This document shows positions 8,336-16,132 of a stretch of 64,000 nt of DNA, one piece after another. The notes beneath the pieces are model-generated. The model saw only the letters and a program-made list of their open reading frames with translations. It was not told the origin of the DNA and did not search any database. The DNA is from Curtobacterium flaccumfaciens (GTDB lineage Bacteria; Actinomycetota; Actinomycetes; Actinomycetales; Microbacteriaceae). The stretch spans positions 62,001 through 126,000 of the forward strand of contig NZ_SNVW01000007.1 of assembly GCF_004361695.1 (NCBI RefSeq), read 5' to 3'. Positions within the stretch are counted from its first letter, which is position 1. The number at the start of each line of letters is the position of its first letter. The translations under genes and the position numbers were made by a program.

Positions 8336-9034
8336 ATGACCGACCTCACCAACGCGATCGTCCTCGTCACCGGAGCGAACGGCGGCCTCGGCGCCGAGTT
8401 CGTCCAGCAGGCACTCGACCGCGGCGCCGCCAAGGTCTACGCGACCGCCCGCTCCCCGCGCACCTGGGACGACGAGCGCATCGTGCCGCTCGTCCTCGAC
8501 GTGACGAGCCAGACGAGCGTCGAGGCCGCCGCCCGCGCCGCCTCGGACGTCACCATCGTCGTGAACAACGCCGGCGTCGGCGGGTCGGCGCCGCTCCTCG
8601 AGACCTCCGTCGAGGACGTCGAGCGCGTCTTCGCGACGAACGTCTTCGGTGCGCTCCGGGTCGCCAAGGCGTTCGCCGGATCACTCGGCGGCGGCGCGCT
8701 GGTCGACGTGCACTCCGTCCTGAGCTGGATCGCCCTCGGCGCCGGGTACTCGGCGTCGAAGGCCGCGTTCTGGTCGCTGACCAACTCGCTCCGGCTCGAG
8801 CTCGCACCGCAGGGCACGCAGGTGGTCGGCGCCCACCTCGGGTACACCGACACGGGGATGACGGCGGACCTCGACGTCGAGAAGGCCGACCCGGCCGTGA
8901 TCGTCGGCGCGATCTGGGACGCCGTCGAGGCCGGAGAGCACGAGGTCCTCGCTGACCAGATCAGCCGCGACGTCCGTGCCGGACTGAGCGCTCCGCTGGT
9001 CGCGCTGTACCCGGGGCTCGCCGCGACGGTCTGA
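8336..9034 (+). CDS. short-chain dehydrogenase/reductase
   Basis: The 232-residue product has the Rossmann motif TGANGGLG at residues 12-19, NNAG at about residue 78 and the catalytic YSASK at about 138-142 with an upstream serine. It is therefore a complete classical SDR using NAD(P)H. CTGGAG lies before the ATG, and the leader is about 35 bases. Its divergent HxlR regulator suggests induction by a reactive compound. The substrate cannot be deduced. Confidence 0.9.
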   Translation: MTDLTNAIVLVTGANGGLGAEFVQQALDRGAAKVYATARSPRTWDDERIVPLVLDVTSQTSVEAAARAASDVTIVVNNAGVGGSAPLLETSVEDVERVFATNVFGALRVAKAFAGSLGGGALVDVHSVLSWIALGAGYSASKAAFWSLTNSLRLELAPQGTQVVGAHLGYTDTGMTADLDVEKADPAVIVGAIWDAVEAGEHEVLADQISRDVRAGLSAPLVALYPGLAATV

Positions 9035-9059
9035 CCTCGGCAGCCGCAGCCCCCGCCGC

Positions 9060-9065
9060 TACCAT
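9060..9065 (+). promoter_or_regulatory. -10 box, leaderless start of 9072 gene
   Basis: TACCAT lies six bases before the ATG at 9072. Confidence 0.55.
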
Positions 9066-9071
9066 GACCGC

Positions 9072-9476
9072 ATGGTGACGACGGGGGTTGTTGCGTCCGG
9101 GCGACGGACGGGGTGGAGGTCGCCGGGCTGGGCGGCGCTGTACTGGGTGACGGTCGCGCTCGGCGTGGTCGGCGGGGGTGGGTCCTGGCTCTGGCTGTAC
9201 CTGGCCTCCGAGGAGTCCACGCGGGGCGCGACACCGGACCGGACGGGGGCGAACCCGGGCATCCCCTTGGGAGTGACCGGGCTCGTGATCGGGCACGTGG
9301 TGGGGGTGGGCCTGCTCCTGGTCACGGCGCGGCTCGCCCGGCGCCGGAGTCGTTCGGCCGTGGCGTTCGCGGCCCTCGGGCTCGTCGTGGGATCCGGCAT
9401 CGGGTTGGCGCTGTCCCTCCAGCTGACCGACGGGCTGCTCGTCGCGCCCTGGCCGCACGCGTCGTACACGCCCTGA
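9072..9476 (+). CDS. hypothetical membrane protein
   Basis: This 134-residue protein has three hydrophobic segments, at about residues 19-45, 64-86 and 96-118, joined by short charged loops. The second loop is RLARRRSRS, so the positive-inside rule would place it in the cytoplasm. A TACCAT box six bases before the start suggests a leaderless mRNA and supports the chosen ATG. I recognise no family. Confidence 0.65.
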   Translation: MVTTGVVASGRRTGWRSPGWAALYWVTVALGVVGGGGSWLWLYLASEESTRGATPDRTGANPGIPLGVTGLVIGHVVGVGLLLVTARLARRRSRSAVAFAALGLVVGSGIGLALSLQLTDGLLVAPWPHASYTP

Positions 9477-9512
9477 CGGCTGCGTCCCGCCGGCCCGCTC
9501 GGCGTCAGCCGT
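9476..9512. terminator. possible bidirectional terminator
   Basis: ACGGCTG and CAGCCGT are inverted repeats around a GC-rich loop between the convergent genes ending at 9476 and 9505. The arms overlap both gene ends. The stem is short and the loop is long, so this is a weak call. Confidence 0.3.
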
Positions 9513-10065
9513 GGGCGCCGCGGCCGGTGATGCCGCGTGTGCTCGCGGTGATCGACGCGCGCTCCTCGTCGGTGAGTCCGGCCGCGCGGAGGATGCGGTC
9601 GAGGACGTCGCTCTTCTGCTCGAGGTAGTCGTCGATGTCCGCCGCCGTCCGGGCAGCGCACCGCTTCACCGCGGCGTACTCGTCGCGCAGGGCGGTGTCC
9701 GATCGCAGGACGTCACGCACGCCGAGGTGGTTCCGCAGCGCGAGGGCCCCCTCCGCGACGACGTAGGTGTTGCTCGGGGCGAAGCGGTCCGGCGTCCGGA
9801 AGGCCTGTCGTCCAGGGATGCCGAGGTCGCCGCGGGGTTCGAAGCCGATCGTCGCGAGCGCCCGCACCGCGGCCGTGACGTGCTCGGGATCCACCACGAC
9901 GTCGACGTCGATCACCGGCTTCGCCGCGAGGCCCGGGACCGCCGTGCTGCCGACGTGCTCGATCCGGTGCGGGACGGCCGCTGCCTCGAGGGCGGCGGCG
10001 TACTGCGCGCGGAGGCCGGCGAACCGCTCGGGCCACGAGGCGCGGTACTCGACGACCTCGATCAC
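9505..10065 (-). CDS. GrpB-family (UPF0157) nucleotidyltransferase-like protein
   Basis: The 186-residue product shows the family landmarks VEYRASWPERF, IEHVGSTAVPGLAAKPVIDVDV (nucleotidyltransferase-like core with GST and D-x-D residues) and LALRNHLGVRDVLR. UPF0157/GrpB proteins belong to the nucleotidyltransferase superfamily, and most have no proven substrate. The GTG at 10065 has AGGAG eight bases upstream. This start lies only 13 bases from the 3' end of the tRNA-Ser gene on the same strand, so transcription may run through from the tRNA promoter. Confidence 0.88.
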   Translation of the reverse strand: MIEVVEYRASWPERFAGLRAQYAAALEAAAVPHRIEHVGSTAVPGLAAKPVIDVDVVVDPEHVTAAVRALATIGFEPRGDLGIPGRQAFRTPDRFAPSNTYVVAEGALALRNHLGVRDVLRSDTALRDEYAAVKRCAARTAADIDDYLEQKSDVLDRILRAAGLTDEERASITASTRGITGRGAHG

Positions 10066-10078
10066 GATCGCGCTCCTG

Positions 10079-10163
10079 CGGAGGGTGTGGGATTCGAACC
10101 CACGAGACATCTCTGCCCACCTGTTTTCAAGACAGGCTCCATCGGCCGCTCGGACAACCCTCC
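10079..10163 (-). tRNA. tRNA-Ser (anticodon UGA)
   Basis: The minus strand folds as a class II tRNA. The acceptor stem is GGAGGGT/ACCCTCC, the anticodon stem is CCTGT/ACAGG with the seven-base loop CTTGAAA (anticodon TGA), and there is a variable arm and a T arm GTGGGTTCGAATCCCAC. The discriminator base is G, as expected for serine. CCA is not encoded. The length without CCA is 85 bases. Confidence 0.97.
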
Positions 10164-10166
10164 AGT

Positions 10167-10198
10167 GACGCGGCCACGTGGCGAGACGTGACCGCGTC
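10167..10198. promoter_or_regulatory. inverted repeat in the leader of tRNA-Ser
   Basis: GACGCGGCCACGT and ACGTGACCGCGTC pair with one mismatch around a six-base loop, starting four bases before the 5' end of the tRNA. A TAGACT hexamer on the minus strand at 10205-10210 could be the tRNA -10 box, which would put this hairpin in the precursor leader. Its role could be in 5' processing, but that is inference. Confidence 0.4.
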
Positions 10199-10290
10199 CC
10201 GGGAAGTCTAGCCGAGCCTCCAGGCCTCCCTCGCAGCCGGAGCACGCACACAGACGAGCGTGCGCGCCCACGCGGGAGACGTGACGCGCG

Positions 10291-11145
10291 TCAGCGCGGC
10301 AAGGACTCCAGCGCGGCGGCGAGGCCGTCGTCCGTCACGCCGCCGGTGAGCTCGTTGCCCGCGTCGATGACGTCCTCGGGCGCCTGCCCCATCACGACGC
10401 CACGGCCCGAGGTCGACGCCCACCGCAGCATGTCGATGTCGTTGCGGCCGTCGCCGGCGGCGAAGACCCGGGAGCGCGGGATGTCGAGCCACTCGCGCAC
10501 GCGTTCCATCGCGGTGGCCTTCGTCACGCCCTCGGGAGCGATGTCGAGCCACGAGGTCCAACCGACCGAGTACGAGACCTTGTGCAGACCCATCTGCTCG
10601 ACGATCTGCAGGAAGTCCTCGGTGTCGTGGCCGGGCGAGATGACGACGACGCGCGTCGCCTCGACGCCGAGCAGCCGTTCGAAGGGCACGTGCTCGCCCG
10701 TGACGGTCATCGCGTCGTCGGGGAAGTTGCCGGAGAGCAGGAAGTGCCCGGCCTCGTCCTCGACGCCGAACGCGGCGTGCTCGAGCGCACCGTGCACGGT
10801 CCGCAGGACCTCGGACGGGTCGAACCGCTCGACGTGGACCCGCTCGTAGGACCCGTCGGAACGGCGGGCGAGGGTGAGGGCGCCGTTCGCGCACACGAGG
10901 TACTTCGGTCGGATGCGGAGCGTCTCGAGCAGCGGCACGGTCATGCCCTCGCTGCGACCGGTCGACAGCATGACCTCGTGCCCGGCGGCCTCGGCGTCGC
11001 GGAGGGCGTCGATCACGGTCTCGGTGACGACCCCGTCCTCGCGCATGGTGGTGCCGTCGATGTCGAGCGCCACGAGCCACCGCTTGGTCCGGACGGACCC
11101 CCCGGAGTCTGAACCGCCGTCGACGAACCGCCCCTGCGTGCTCAT
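10291..11145 (-). CDS. Cof-type HAD-IIB hydrolase
   Basis: This 284-residue phosphatase has motif I DIDGT at about residues 28-32, STGR at about 61-64 (motif II region), and [10 protein letters not shown] at about 231-240 as motif IV. The C2B cap lies between. Family members act on sugar phosphates or flavin-pathway phosphates; the true substrate is unknown. The ATG overlaps the serS stop (ATGA), so it is translated from the serS mRNA. This serS-HAD pairing is common in actinobacteria. Confidence 0.92.
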   Translation of the reverse strand: MSTQGRFVDGGSDSGGSVRTKRWLVALDIDGTTMREDGVVTETVIDALRDAEAAGHEVMLSTGRSEGMTVPLLETLRIRPKYLVCANGALTLARRSDGSYERVHVERFDPSEVLRTVHGALEHAAFGVEDEAGHFLLSGNFPDDAMTVTGEHVPFERLLGVEATRVVVISPGHDTEDFLQIVEQMGLHKVSYSVGWTSWLDIAPEGVTKATAMERVREWLDIPRSRVFAAGDGRNDIDMLRWASTSGRGVVMGQAPEDVIDAGNELTGGVTDDGLAAALESLPR

Positions 11146-12410
11146 CGGGGCTCGATCACCTCGACGCCACCGAGGTACGGACGGAGGACCTCCGGCACGA
11201 CGACCGAGCCGTCGGCCTGCTGGTGGGTCTCGAGGATCGCGACGATCCAGCGGGTGGTCGCGAGGGTGCCGTTGAGCGTCGCGACGGGCGCGGTCTTCCC
11301 GCTCTCGGTGCGGTAGCGGATGTCGAGCCGGCGGGCCTGGAACGTGGTGCAGTTCGAGGTCGACGTGAGCTCACGGAAGGTGCCCTGCGTCGGCACCCAG
11401 GCCTCGATGTCGAACTTGCGCGCAGCACTCGTGCCGAGGTCGCCGCCGGCGACGTCGATCACGCGGTAGTGCAGCCCGAGGTCCTGCAGCATCTGCTCCT
11501 GGTACCCGACGAGCTTCTCGTGCTCGGCCTCGGCCAGGTCCGGGTGCACGTAGGCGAACATCTCGAGCTTGTTGAACTGGTGCACGCGGAGGATGCCGCG
11601 GTTGTCCTTGCCCGCCGAACCGGCCTCGCGCCGGTAGCAGGTCGACCAGCCGGCGTAGCGGAACCCGTCGCCGGACTCGTCGAGGGGCAGGATCTCGTCG
11701 GCGTGGAAGCCGGCGAGCGCGACCTCGCTCGTGCCGGTCAGGTAGAGGTCGTCGGCTTCGAGCCGGTACACCTCGGCCGCGTGCTCGCCGAGGAAGCCGG
11801 TGCCGGCCATCGTCTCGGGGCGCACGAGCGTCGGCGTGATGAGGGGCTCGAACCCGGCGGCGATCGCACGGTCGAGGCCGAGCGACATGAGCGCGATCTC
11901 GAGGCGTGCGCCGAGGCCGCGGAGGAAGTAGAAGCGCGACCCCGAGACCTTCACCCCGCGCGGGATGTCGATGATGCCGAGGTGTTCGCCGAGGTCGGCG
12001 TGGTCCTTCGGCTCGAAGTCGAACTCGGGCTTGGTGCCGACGGTGCGGAGCGTGACGAAGTCGTCCTCGCCGCCCTTCGGAACGTCGGGCAGGACCACGT
12101 TCGGGATCGCGCGGACGACCGTGTTGAAGGTGTCCTCGGCGGCGGTGACCTCGGCCTGGGCCTCCTTCACCTTCGCGGCGAGCGCCTGGGCCTGCTGCAC
12201 GAGCGCGGCCTTCTCGTCCTTCGGGGCCTTCGCGACGGTCTTGCCGAACGCGTTCTGCTCGGCCCGGAGGGACTCGAACGCGGTGATCGCGCCACGCCTG
12301 GCGGCGTCCGCGGTGACGGCCTCGTCGACGACGGCGACGGAGGCGCCACGGGCCTCCTGCGAGGCCTTGATGACGTCCGGGTTGTCGCGCAGCAGCTGGG
12401 GATCGATCAC
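11142..12410 (-). CDS. serS: serine--tRNA ligase
   Basis: The 422-residue class II synthetase begins [22 protein letters not shown], then the long helical arm that grips the tRNA-Ser variable arm (residues about 30-105). The catalytic domain has motif 2 as [23 protein letters not shown], and near the end motif 3 as [18 protein letters not shown]. The start is GTG at 12410, with TAGGAT six bases before it, so the transcript is probably leaderless. It charges tRNA-Ser, including the UGA tRNA encoded at 10079-10163. Confidence 0.98.
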   Translation of the reverse strand: MIDPQLLRDNPDVIKASQEARGASVAVVDEAVTADAARRGAITAFESLRAEQNAFGKTVAKAPKDEKAALVQQAQALAAKVKEAQAEVTAAEDTFNTVVRAIPNVVLPDVPKGGEDDFVTLRTVGTKPEFDFEPKDHADLGEHLGIIDIPRGVKVSGSRFYFLRGLGARLEIALMSLGLDRAIAAGFEPLITPTLVRPETMAGTGFLGEHAAEVYRLEADDLYLTGTSEVALAGFHADEILPLDESGDGFRYAGWSTCYRREAGSAGKDNRGILRVHQFNKLEMFAYVHPDLAEAEHEKLVGYQEQMLQDLGLHYRVIDVAGGDLGTSAARKFDIEAWVPTQGTFRELTSTSNCTTFQARRLDIRYRTESGKTAPVATLNGTLATTRWIVAILETHQQADGSVVVPEVLRPYLGGVEVIEPR

Positions 12411-12416
12411 CGGATC

Positions 12417-12422
12417 ATCCTA
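12417..12422 (-). promoter_or_regulatory. -10 box, leaderless serS
   Basis: TAGGAT on the minus strand lies six bases before the GTG at 12410. Confidence 0.65.
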
Positions 12423-12453
12423 ACCAGCGCCGGTTGCGGGCTGGGTCCGAGAC

Positions 12454-12495
12454 GGCCTGGAGGCGCGGTGCGGGCCCGCCACGCGCCTCCAGGCC
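12454..12495. repeat. palindromic repeat, copy 3
   Basis: A whole 42-bp copy with GGCCTGGAGGCGCG arms and two adjacent mismatches. It sits between the divergent serS and diacylglycerol kinase genes, upstream of both -10 boxes, so here it cannot serve as a terminator for either. Confidence 0.9.
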
Positions 12496-12538
12496 GATTC
12501 ACGGTCGCGCCCCGCATGCCACCGGCGCTTCCCGTCGG

Positions 12539-12544
12539 TAGCGT
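12539..12544 (+). promoter_or_regulatory. -10 box, leaderless kinase gene
   Basis: TAGCGT lies six bases before the ATG at 12551. Confidence 0.55.
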
Positions 12545-12550
12545 TGGAGC

Positions 12551-13624
12551 ATGTCGACCCCTTCGGAGACCGCGCCTGCGCAGCAGGACGCCCTCCAGAC
12601 CGAGCAGCGGACGGCCGCGGTGGTCTACAACCCCGTCAAGGTCCACCTGCCGACCCTCAAGCGCACCGTGGCCAAGCACCAGCAGGAAGCCGGCTGGGCC
12701 GAGACCCTGTGGTTCGAGACCACCGAGGAGGACCCGGGCGGCGGACAGGCACGTGCCGCCCTCGAAGCGGGTGCGGACGTCGTCGCCGCCGCGGGTGGTG
12801 ACGGCACCGTCCGAGCGGTCGCCGAGGTGGTGCACGGCTCCGACGCCTCGCTGGCGCTCCTGCCGAGCGGGACCGGCAACCTGCTCGCCCGCAACATGAA
12901 GCTGCCGCTCGACGACCTCGGCGGCATGGCGAAGGCGATCTTCTCCGGGCACGACCGGCCGATCGACTTCGGCCTCCTCGGCGTCGAGCGCCCCGACGGC
13001 TCCCGCGACCGGTTCGGCTTCGTCGTGATGGCCGGCCTCGGGCTCGACGCCCGGATGCTCGCCAACACCCGGCCCGAGCTGAAGAAGCGCGTCGGCTGGC
13101 TCGCCTACCTCGACTCGCTGTTCCGCTCCGTGCGGGACACCGACGGCTTCGAGTTCCGGTACCGGCTCGACGAGTCGGCGCGCAACGGATCGGTGCGGGC
13201 GCACTCCGTCATCGTCGGCAACTGCGGCATGCTGCAGGCCAACGCGATGCTGCTGCCGGACGCCGAGATCGACGACGGGGTGTTCGACATCGTCGTGATG
13301 CGCCCGCGGGGGTTCTTCGGCTGGGTGCGGATCGGCGCGCGGGTGTTCTGGGAGAACGGGATCCTGCGGTGGTTCCGTCGCTCGGCGTTGTCCGACACGC
13401 TCATCGGCCGTCGGATCACGAACGCCGCGAAGCAGGAACGGCCGCTCCGCTACATGCGTGGCGAGGAGTTCACGCTGCGCCTCGAGAAGCCGGACGAGTT
13501 CGAGATCGACGGCGACCCCGTGGGCGAGATCGTCGCGTTCCGGGCCCGGATCGACCCCGGGTCGCTGGACGTCCGCGTCCCCGCGGTCGAGACGCACCCC
13601 GGTCGCGGCGGCCGCAGGCGGTAG
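12551..13624 (+). CDS. diacylglycerol/lipid kinase family protein
   Basis: The 357-residue product has the DAGK catalytic motif GGDGTVRAVAEVV at about residues 80-92, LLPSGTGNLLARN at about 102-114 and a C-terminal beta domain with FEIDGDPVGEI. Such enzymes transfer phosphate from ATP to diacylglycerol or related lipids at the cytoplasmic face of the membrane. There are no membrane helices. It faces away from serS and ends in the repeat-filled gap before pheA. The exact lipid is not shown by the sequence. Confidence 0.9.
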   Translation: MSTPSETAPAQQDALQTEQRTAAVVYNPVKVHLPTLKRTVAKHQQEAGWAETLWFETTEEDPGGGQARAALEAGADVVAAAGGDGTVRAVAEVVHGSDASLALLPSGTGNLLARNMKLPLDDLGGMAKAIFSGHDRPIDFGLLGVERPDGSRDRFGFVVMAGLGLDARMLANTRPELKKRVGWLAYLDSLFRSVRDTDGFEFRYRLDESARNGSVRAHSVIVGNCGMLQANAMLLPDAEIDDGVFDIVVMRPRGFFGWVRIGARVFWENGILRWFRRSALSDTLIGRRITNAAKQERPLRYMRGEEFTLRLEKPDEFEIDGDPVGEIVAFRARIDPGSLDVRVPAVETHPGRGGRRR

Positions 13625-13675
13625 GGCGCGGCGCGCGCCGCGGCCGCGGCCGCGCGCGGCTCCGCGGACGCGGCG

Positions 13676-13733
13676 CACAACCAAAGTCACCCGGAACCGC
13701 GTCATCGCGCGGTTCAAGGTGACTTCCGTTGTG
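13676..13733. repeat. 58-bp hairpin element, copy A
   Basis: The ends CACAAC and GTTGTG are inverted repeats, followed inward by AGTCACC/GGTGACT and AACCGC/GCGGTT around a GTCATCGC loop. It shares most positions with copy B at 13891-13948. Confidence 0.85.
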
Positions 13734-13846
13734 CGGCGGCCACGGGGGCCGGACTGGCGCGCGGCGCCTTGCGTGCGGCGCGCGGGGCCGCACCTCGGTC
13801 GCGGCGTACAGCGCGCGGCGCGGCGCGCGCCGCGCAGCGCACGCGG

Positions 13847-13894
13847 CGCACAGCGCACAGCGCACAGCGCACAGCGCACAGCGCACAGCGCACA
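13847..13894. repeat. 7-bp tandem repeat CGCACAG
   Basis: Six exact copies of CGCACAG run directly into CGCACAAC, the outer edge of hairpin copy B, so the tandem unit matches the end of that hairpin. Confidence 0.9.
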
Positions 13895-13948
13895 ACCAAA
13901 ATCACCCGGAACCGCGTCATCGTGCGGCTCCGGGTGATTTCCGTTGTG
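13891..13948. repeat. 58-bp hairpin element, copy B
   Basis: The ends are CACAAC/GTTGTG. The inner arms AATCACCCGGA/TCCGGGTGATT and CCGC/GCGG are longer than in copy A. Differences between copies A and B occur in paired positions (AGTC/GACT against AATC/GATT), which suggests that the fold matters. Confidence 0.85.
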
Positions 13949-14009
13949 TGGTCGCGGCGGGACCGGGATCGGCCGCCCCGCCGACGCTGGCCGCGCCGGC
14001 GCAGCGGGC

Positions 14010-14058
14010 CCGCGCGCCCGCGCGCCCGCGCGCCCGCGCGCCCGCGCGCCCGCGCGCC
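14010..14058. repeat. 8-bp tandem repeat CCGCGCGC
   Basis: About six copies of an 8-bp GC-only unit end a few bases from the pheA stop codon. Slippage would be expected here. Confidence 0.75.
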
Positions 14059-14063
14059 GCGCG

Positions 14064-15020
14064 TCAGCGCGCGTCGGGCTCGCCGGAGACGATCGCGCGC
14101 AGCCAGTCCCGCGCCTCGACGAACGCCGCGTCCGAGTAGCGCGCCGGCACCTCGGGGCGGACCCCGTCGGCGCGCGGGTACGACCCGAGGAACGTCACGC
14201 GCGGGCTGAACCGCCGGAGGCCGAGCAGTGCGTCGGCCACGCGTTCGTCCTGCACGTGCCCGTCGAGGTCGATGACGAACCGGTACCGGCCGAGCTCGTC
14301 GCCGATCGGCCGCGAGGACAGCAACCCCATGTTGATGCCCCGCGTCGCGAACTGCTCGAGCATGTCCACGAGCGCACCGGGGTGGTCGGCGGGCAGCTCG
14401 ACGATGACGCTCGTCTTGTCGGCGCCCGTGGGCTCGGGCAGCGCGAGGGTCTTCGACACCAGGACGAACCGGGTGACCGCGGAGGCGTTGTCCCCGATCG
14501 ACGACGCCAGCACCGACAGCGCGTAGTGGTCCGTGATCCCGGGCGGCGCCACGGCGGCGTCGGCGACCGGGTGCTCGTCGAGCAGGGCCGCGGCGGCCGC
14601 GACGTTCGACGACGCCGGGATGTGCCCGTGGCCGCGGACGTTCGCCTCGAGCCAGTGGTGCGTCTGGGCGTACGCGACGGGGTGGGCGTTCACGGTCCGG
14701 ACGTCGGCGAGTGCGGTGCCGGGCCGGGCGACGAGCACGAAGTCGACGGGGACGAGGTACTCCCCCACGATCCGCACGCCGGGGATCCGGGCGAGGGCGT
14801 CCTGCGTCGCGCTGACCCCGCCGTCGACGCTGTTCTCGATGGCGATCACGGCACCGACCGAGCGGCCGCTGACGACGTCGTCGAGGGCTTCGCCGACGTT
14901 GTTCACGCTCCGCCACGGCTTGCCGGCCGCTGCGTCGACGAGCTTGAGGGCCGCCTCGGTGAACGTGCCGGCGGGTCCGAGGTAGGAGTACGTGTCGGAC
15001 GGCGCAGCCTGCTCACTCAT
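14064..15020 (-). CDS. pheA: prephenate dehydratase
   Basis: This 318-residue enzyme of phenylalanine synthesis turns prephenate into phenylpyruvate. It begins with YSYLGPAGTFTEAAL at residues 10-24, carries the catalytic TRF triplet in VTRFVLVSK at about 184-192, and ends in an ACT regulatory domain (GALVDMLEQFATRGINM, then LSSRPIG in place of the usual ESRP). The ACT domain normally binds phenylalanine. TAGGCT lies six bases before the ATG. There is no chorismate mutase domain. Confidence 0.96.
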   Translation of the reverse strand: MSEQAAPSDTYSYLGPAGTFTEAALKLVDAAAGKPWRSVNNVGEALDDVVSGRSVGAVIAIENSVDGGVSATQDALARIPGVRIVGEYLVPVDFVLVARPGTALADVRTVNAHPVAYAQTHHWLEANVRGHGHIPASSNVAAAAALLDEHPVADAAVAPPGITDHYALSVLASSIGDNASAVTRFVLVSKTLALPEPTGADKTSVIVELPADHPGALVDMLEQFATRGINMGLLSSRPIGDELGRYRFVIDLDGHVQDERVADALLGLRRFSPRVTFLGSYPRADGVRPEVPARYSDAAFVEARDWLRAIVSGEPDAR

Positions 15021-15026
15021 GCGGCG

Positions 15027-15032
15027 AGCCTA
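15027..15032 (-). promoter_or_regulatory. -10 box, leaderless pheA
   Basis: TAGGCT on the minus strand lies six bases before the ATG at 15020. Confidence 0.6.
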
Positions 15033-15072
15033 TTGCAGCACCGGGGATCGCCCGGCGCGTGTGACGGCCCGC

Positions 15073-15618
15073 TCAGTCGGTCGCGGTGCCGGTGAGTCGT
15101 GCCTCGCAGATGGCGGTGTCGGCGTCGTCGCGGGGGTAGTGCGGCGCCGCGAACCGGCCCTCCGGGTCGAGCCGGGTGAGGAGCGCCGCCGCGATCCCGT
15201 CGAGCTGGCCGACCTGTTCCTCGGAGAGCGCGTCGATGACCACGCGGCGAGCGGTGCGGACGTGGTCGGGCGCCGCGTCGACGATGGCCGCGTAGCCGTC
15301 GTCGGTGAGCCGGACGTCGGTCGCACGGCGGTCGTCGGTCGAGGGGCACCGGGCGACGAGCCCACGCTTCTCGAGGCGCGACACCACGTGGGACAGCCGA
15401 GGCAGCGACGCGTTCGTGGCCGAGGCAAGCGCCGACATCCGGAGCGTGCGGGAGTCGGTCTCGGACAGCATCGCGATGACCATGTAGTCGAAGTGCGTCA
15501 GGTCCGCATCGCGCTGGAGCTGCTGGTCGAGCGCCGCGGGCAGGAGCTCCATGACGGCGACGAGCTTCATCCACGCGCGCAGTTGCTCGCGCGTGAGCCA
15601 GGGGGTCTCGTCGGTCAT
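15073..15618 (-). CDS. MarR-family transcription regulator
   Basis: The 181-residue winged-helix protein has the MarR core (LRMSALASATNASLPRLSHVVSRLEKRGLVAR, then the wing STDDRRATDVRLTDDG). I chose ATG 15618 over an ATG two codons earlier because TAGGAT lies exactly six bases upstream of it. An inverted repeat at 15636-15653, upstream of this -10 box, is a likely autoregulatory site. No divergent target gene is adjacent; the gene upstream on the plus-strand side is a membrane protein on the same strand. Confidence 0.92.
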   Translation of the reverse strand: MTDETPWLTREQLRAWMKLVAVMELLPAALDQQLQRDADLTHFDYMVIAMLSETDSRTLRMSALASATNASLPRLSHVVSRLEKRGLVARCPSTDDRRATDVRLTDDGYAAIVDAAPDHVRTARRVVIDALSEEQVGQLDGIAAALLTRLDPEGRFAAPHYPRDDADTAICEARLTGTATD

Positions 15619-15624
15619 GGCCAC

Positions 15625-15653
15625 ATCCTACCGAATGGTTGTCGCTTTAACCA
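15625..15653 (-). promoter_or_regulatory. MarR gene promoter and candidate operator
   Basis: TAGGAT at 15625-15630 is the -10 box. The inverted repeat TGGTT-N8-AACCA at 15636-15653 covers the spacer and -35 zone, the usual place for MarR autorepression. Confidence 0.55.
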
Positions 15654-16132
15654 GTGTTTTCGGGCGCCCGCGCTGCACGGCCACGGTCGCGGTCGCGGTC
15701 GCGACCGCGGTCGTCCCGACGCCCGACCACCACCGCGACCACGAGCACCGCCACGACGACCAGGAGCAGGACCCCCTCGACGGCGAGCAGCCGCGCGCCG
15801 TAGTCGAACGGCAGGACGGTGGGGTTCTTCTGCCCGTGGTGCTTCGCCGCGATCTCCGGCAGGACCACGAGCGCCAGCACGCTGCCGAGCACCACGGCCG
15901 CCTGCACGACGACGAGCGCCCACACCCGGACGGTGCGACCGGTCCGGCGCAGCAGCAGCCCGACCGCCACGACGAACGGCGACAGGATCGCGTCGTGGAG
16001 GACCACGGCGCCGAGCAGCCACGTCGCCAGGCCCCAGATCCGGTTCGGCCGGACCGTCGTCACCATGACGTACGCCCCGAACGCGATGACGAGCACGCCG
16101 ACCACGACGAGCACGATGCGCGCTGCCCTCAT
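15647..16132 (-). CDS. hypothetical four-helix membrane protein
   Basis: The 161-residue product has hydrophobic segments at about residues 4-24, 34-58, 70-92 and 114-138, then a very basic and acidic tail (RRDDRGRDRDRDRGR). Its ATG overlaps the stop of the molybdopterin oxidoreductase gene (ATGA), so the two are translationally coupled. It may be a membrane partner of that enzyme, but no cofactor-binding histidine pattern is obvious. Its end overlaps the MarR operator zone. Confidence 0.7.
   Translation of the reverse strand: MRAARIVLVVVGVLVIAFGAYVMVTTVRPNRIWGLATWLLGAVVLHDAILSPFVVAVGLLLRRTGRTVRVWALVVVQAAVVLGSVLALVVLPEIAAKHHGQKNPTVLPFDYGARLLAVEGVLLLVVVAVLVVAVVVGRRDDRGRDRDRDRGRAARAPENTG

Larger units (their letters stand above)
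13625..14063. other. 439-bp non-coding gap filled with repeats
   Basis: No gene is supported here. The stretch contains GC-only microsatellite at 13628-13672, a 58-bp hairpin (13676-13733), a GC-rich spacer, six 7-bp tandem repeats (13847-13888), a second 58-bp hairpin (13891-13948) and 8-bp tandem repeats up to the pheA stop. Frames stay open across it on both strands only because the repeats lack stop codons. Confidence 0.85.

Noticed and set aside
13847-13948. CRISPR-like array (regular short repeats)
   Set aside because: The units are 7 bp without spacers, and no cas gene is nearby. They are tandem repeats.
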